Shown here piece after piece: positions 63,320 through 64,000 of a stretch of DNA of 64,000 nucleotides. The notes under the pieces are model-generated. The model saw only the letters and a list, made by a program, of their open reading frames with translations. It did no database searches and had not been told where the DNA came from. How positions within the stretch are numbered: position 1 is the stretch's first letter; each line of letters opens with the position of its first letter. This DNA comes from Oasisia sp. SBJ-2009 (taxonomy: Eukaryota; Annelida; Polychaeta; Sabellida; Siboglinidae). The position numbers and the translations under genes are program-made. The stretch is taken from NCBI GenBank assembly GCA_964017155.1, contig OZ024857.1, positions 4,504,869 through 4,568,868 on the forward strand. Reading direction: 5' to 3'.

Positions 63320-64000
63320 CTGAAAACAACACCATCTCATTTACTCACACAACTAACAGCAGTTCCGACAAAAGATATACATTTCGTGATTGCATTTTAT
63401 TAAATTTGGAGGATCTTCAAGAAAAATCAGACTGCAGTCAACTTTTCAAAGATTGTATGTAATAGATGTGTACTGTCCCAGAGGGGATAATAATCCTGTT
63501 TTATGTGATACAACAAAAATGCAGAACAATTTCATTAGGTTTATGCTGATAATTAAAATTGCATTATCTGAACATAAAATGCACTGCTACCATCCCAGTG
63601 TTATGTTTCGACATAACTAACATTATAACTAGTAGGTATAAAGCAACAATAATATTTGGCTTAAGATTCCACCATGAGAAAGTGTTGTTGACCATAAGTA
63701 TAACATAGTGGGTAGTAAAACCTACATTGATTAATTAAATTGTCTAATAGTAGTAGTACAAGCTGTATTTCGTGATGGTAACCATGACACATGGCAAGTC
63801 ATGATTTTCAATGGGTCATATTCATCCAGAACTCTTACATACATACTATATATACACACATACATAAAATAAGGCTATAGATAACATATCTAGTTCACAA
63901 CAATCATAATAAAATCATAACTATTACATAAAATAAATAAGATGCATAATTAAACTGTAATAATTAAAACAAATACATATTATTACAAAATGAATATAGA

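Larger units (their letters stand above)
61100..64000. repeat. Tandem exon-plus-intron duplication, three copies
   Basis: Units begin at about 61283, 62205 and 63206 (spacing 922 and 1001). Each holds one Cys-module exon followed by the same intron: agttccgacaaaagatatac, then gtactgtcccagaggggata, then accatgagaaagtgttgt. Intron identity looks as high as exon identity, so the duplications are recent. The third copy runs off the window. Confidence 0.9.

Overview
This is a metazoan nuclear window from an invertebrate, with no bacterial or viral gene organisation. Exons are short (48 to 237 bases) with GT/AG borders. Introns are full of microsatellites, minisatellites and decayed LINE, DIRS-like and MITE-like copies. 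LINE types and intron style fit a lophotrochozoan (mollusc, brachiopod, annelid) or lancelet-like genome, but I cannot name the species. No tRNA, rRNA or CRISPR was seen. Most long open frames here are simple repeats, not genes.

Left part (1-11.4 kb). A broken RTE-like LINE fills 1-2195. Seven minus-strand exons between 8120 and 2617 join in a single consistent phase into about 363 residues. They encode the end of the amino-terminal domain and the start of the ligand-binding domain of an ionotropic glutamate receptor (iGluR/IR family). The 3' part of this gene (channel and C-terminus) lies beyond the left edge. A weak candidate first exon with a signal peptide is at 11397-11271. The introns hold three LINE relics, a 241-bp MITE and long compound microsatellites.

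Middle left (11.4-25.4 kb). This is intergenic or downstream sequence without a convincing gene. It holds a degenerate THAP-domain relic, two LINE 3' fragments, a LINE-derived inverted duplication, a 22-bp minisatellite and older dispersed duplications.

Right part (25.4-64 kb). One large minus-strand gene appears to enter from the right edge and end at 25393. I find 23 exons giving 864 residues. Twenty of them carry six-cysteine, furin/growth-factor-receptor-like modules, almost all one module per exon and all phase 1-1. Three final exons encode a Ly6/uPAR-like three-finger domain and a C-terminal hydrophobic tail that looks like a GPI-anchor signal. The predicted product is a large, modular, GPI-anchored cell-surface protein. 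The array is evolving visibly: tandem exon-intron duplications (61.3-63.4 kb and 31.5-32.5 kb), one decayed exon, and several micro-duplications of 3' splice sites.

Two large insertions sit inside this gene's introns. One is a 16.2-kb array of about 345 copies of a 47-bp unit (33.88-50.13 kb). The other is a 3.6-kb DIRS-like tyrosine-recombinase element lacking reverse transcriptase (57.12-60.73 kb). Read on the gene's own strand, the 47-bp unit is a pyrimidine tract ending in AG, so the intron carries hundreds of copies of a 3' splice-site look-alike. This is the most striking feature of the window.
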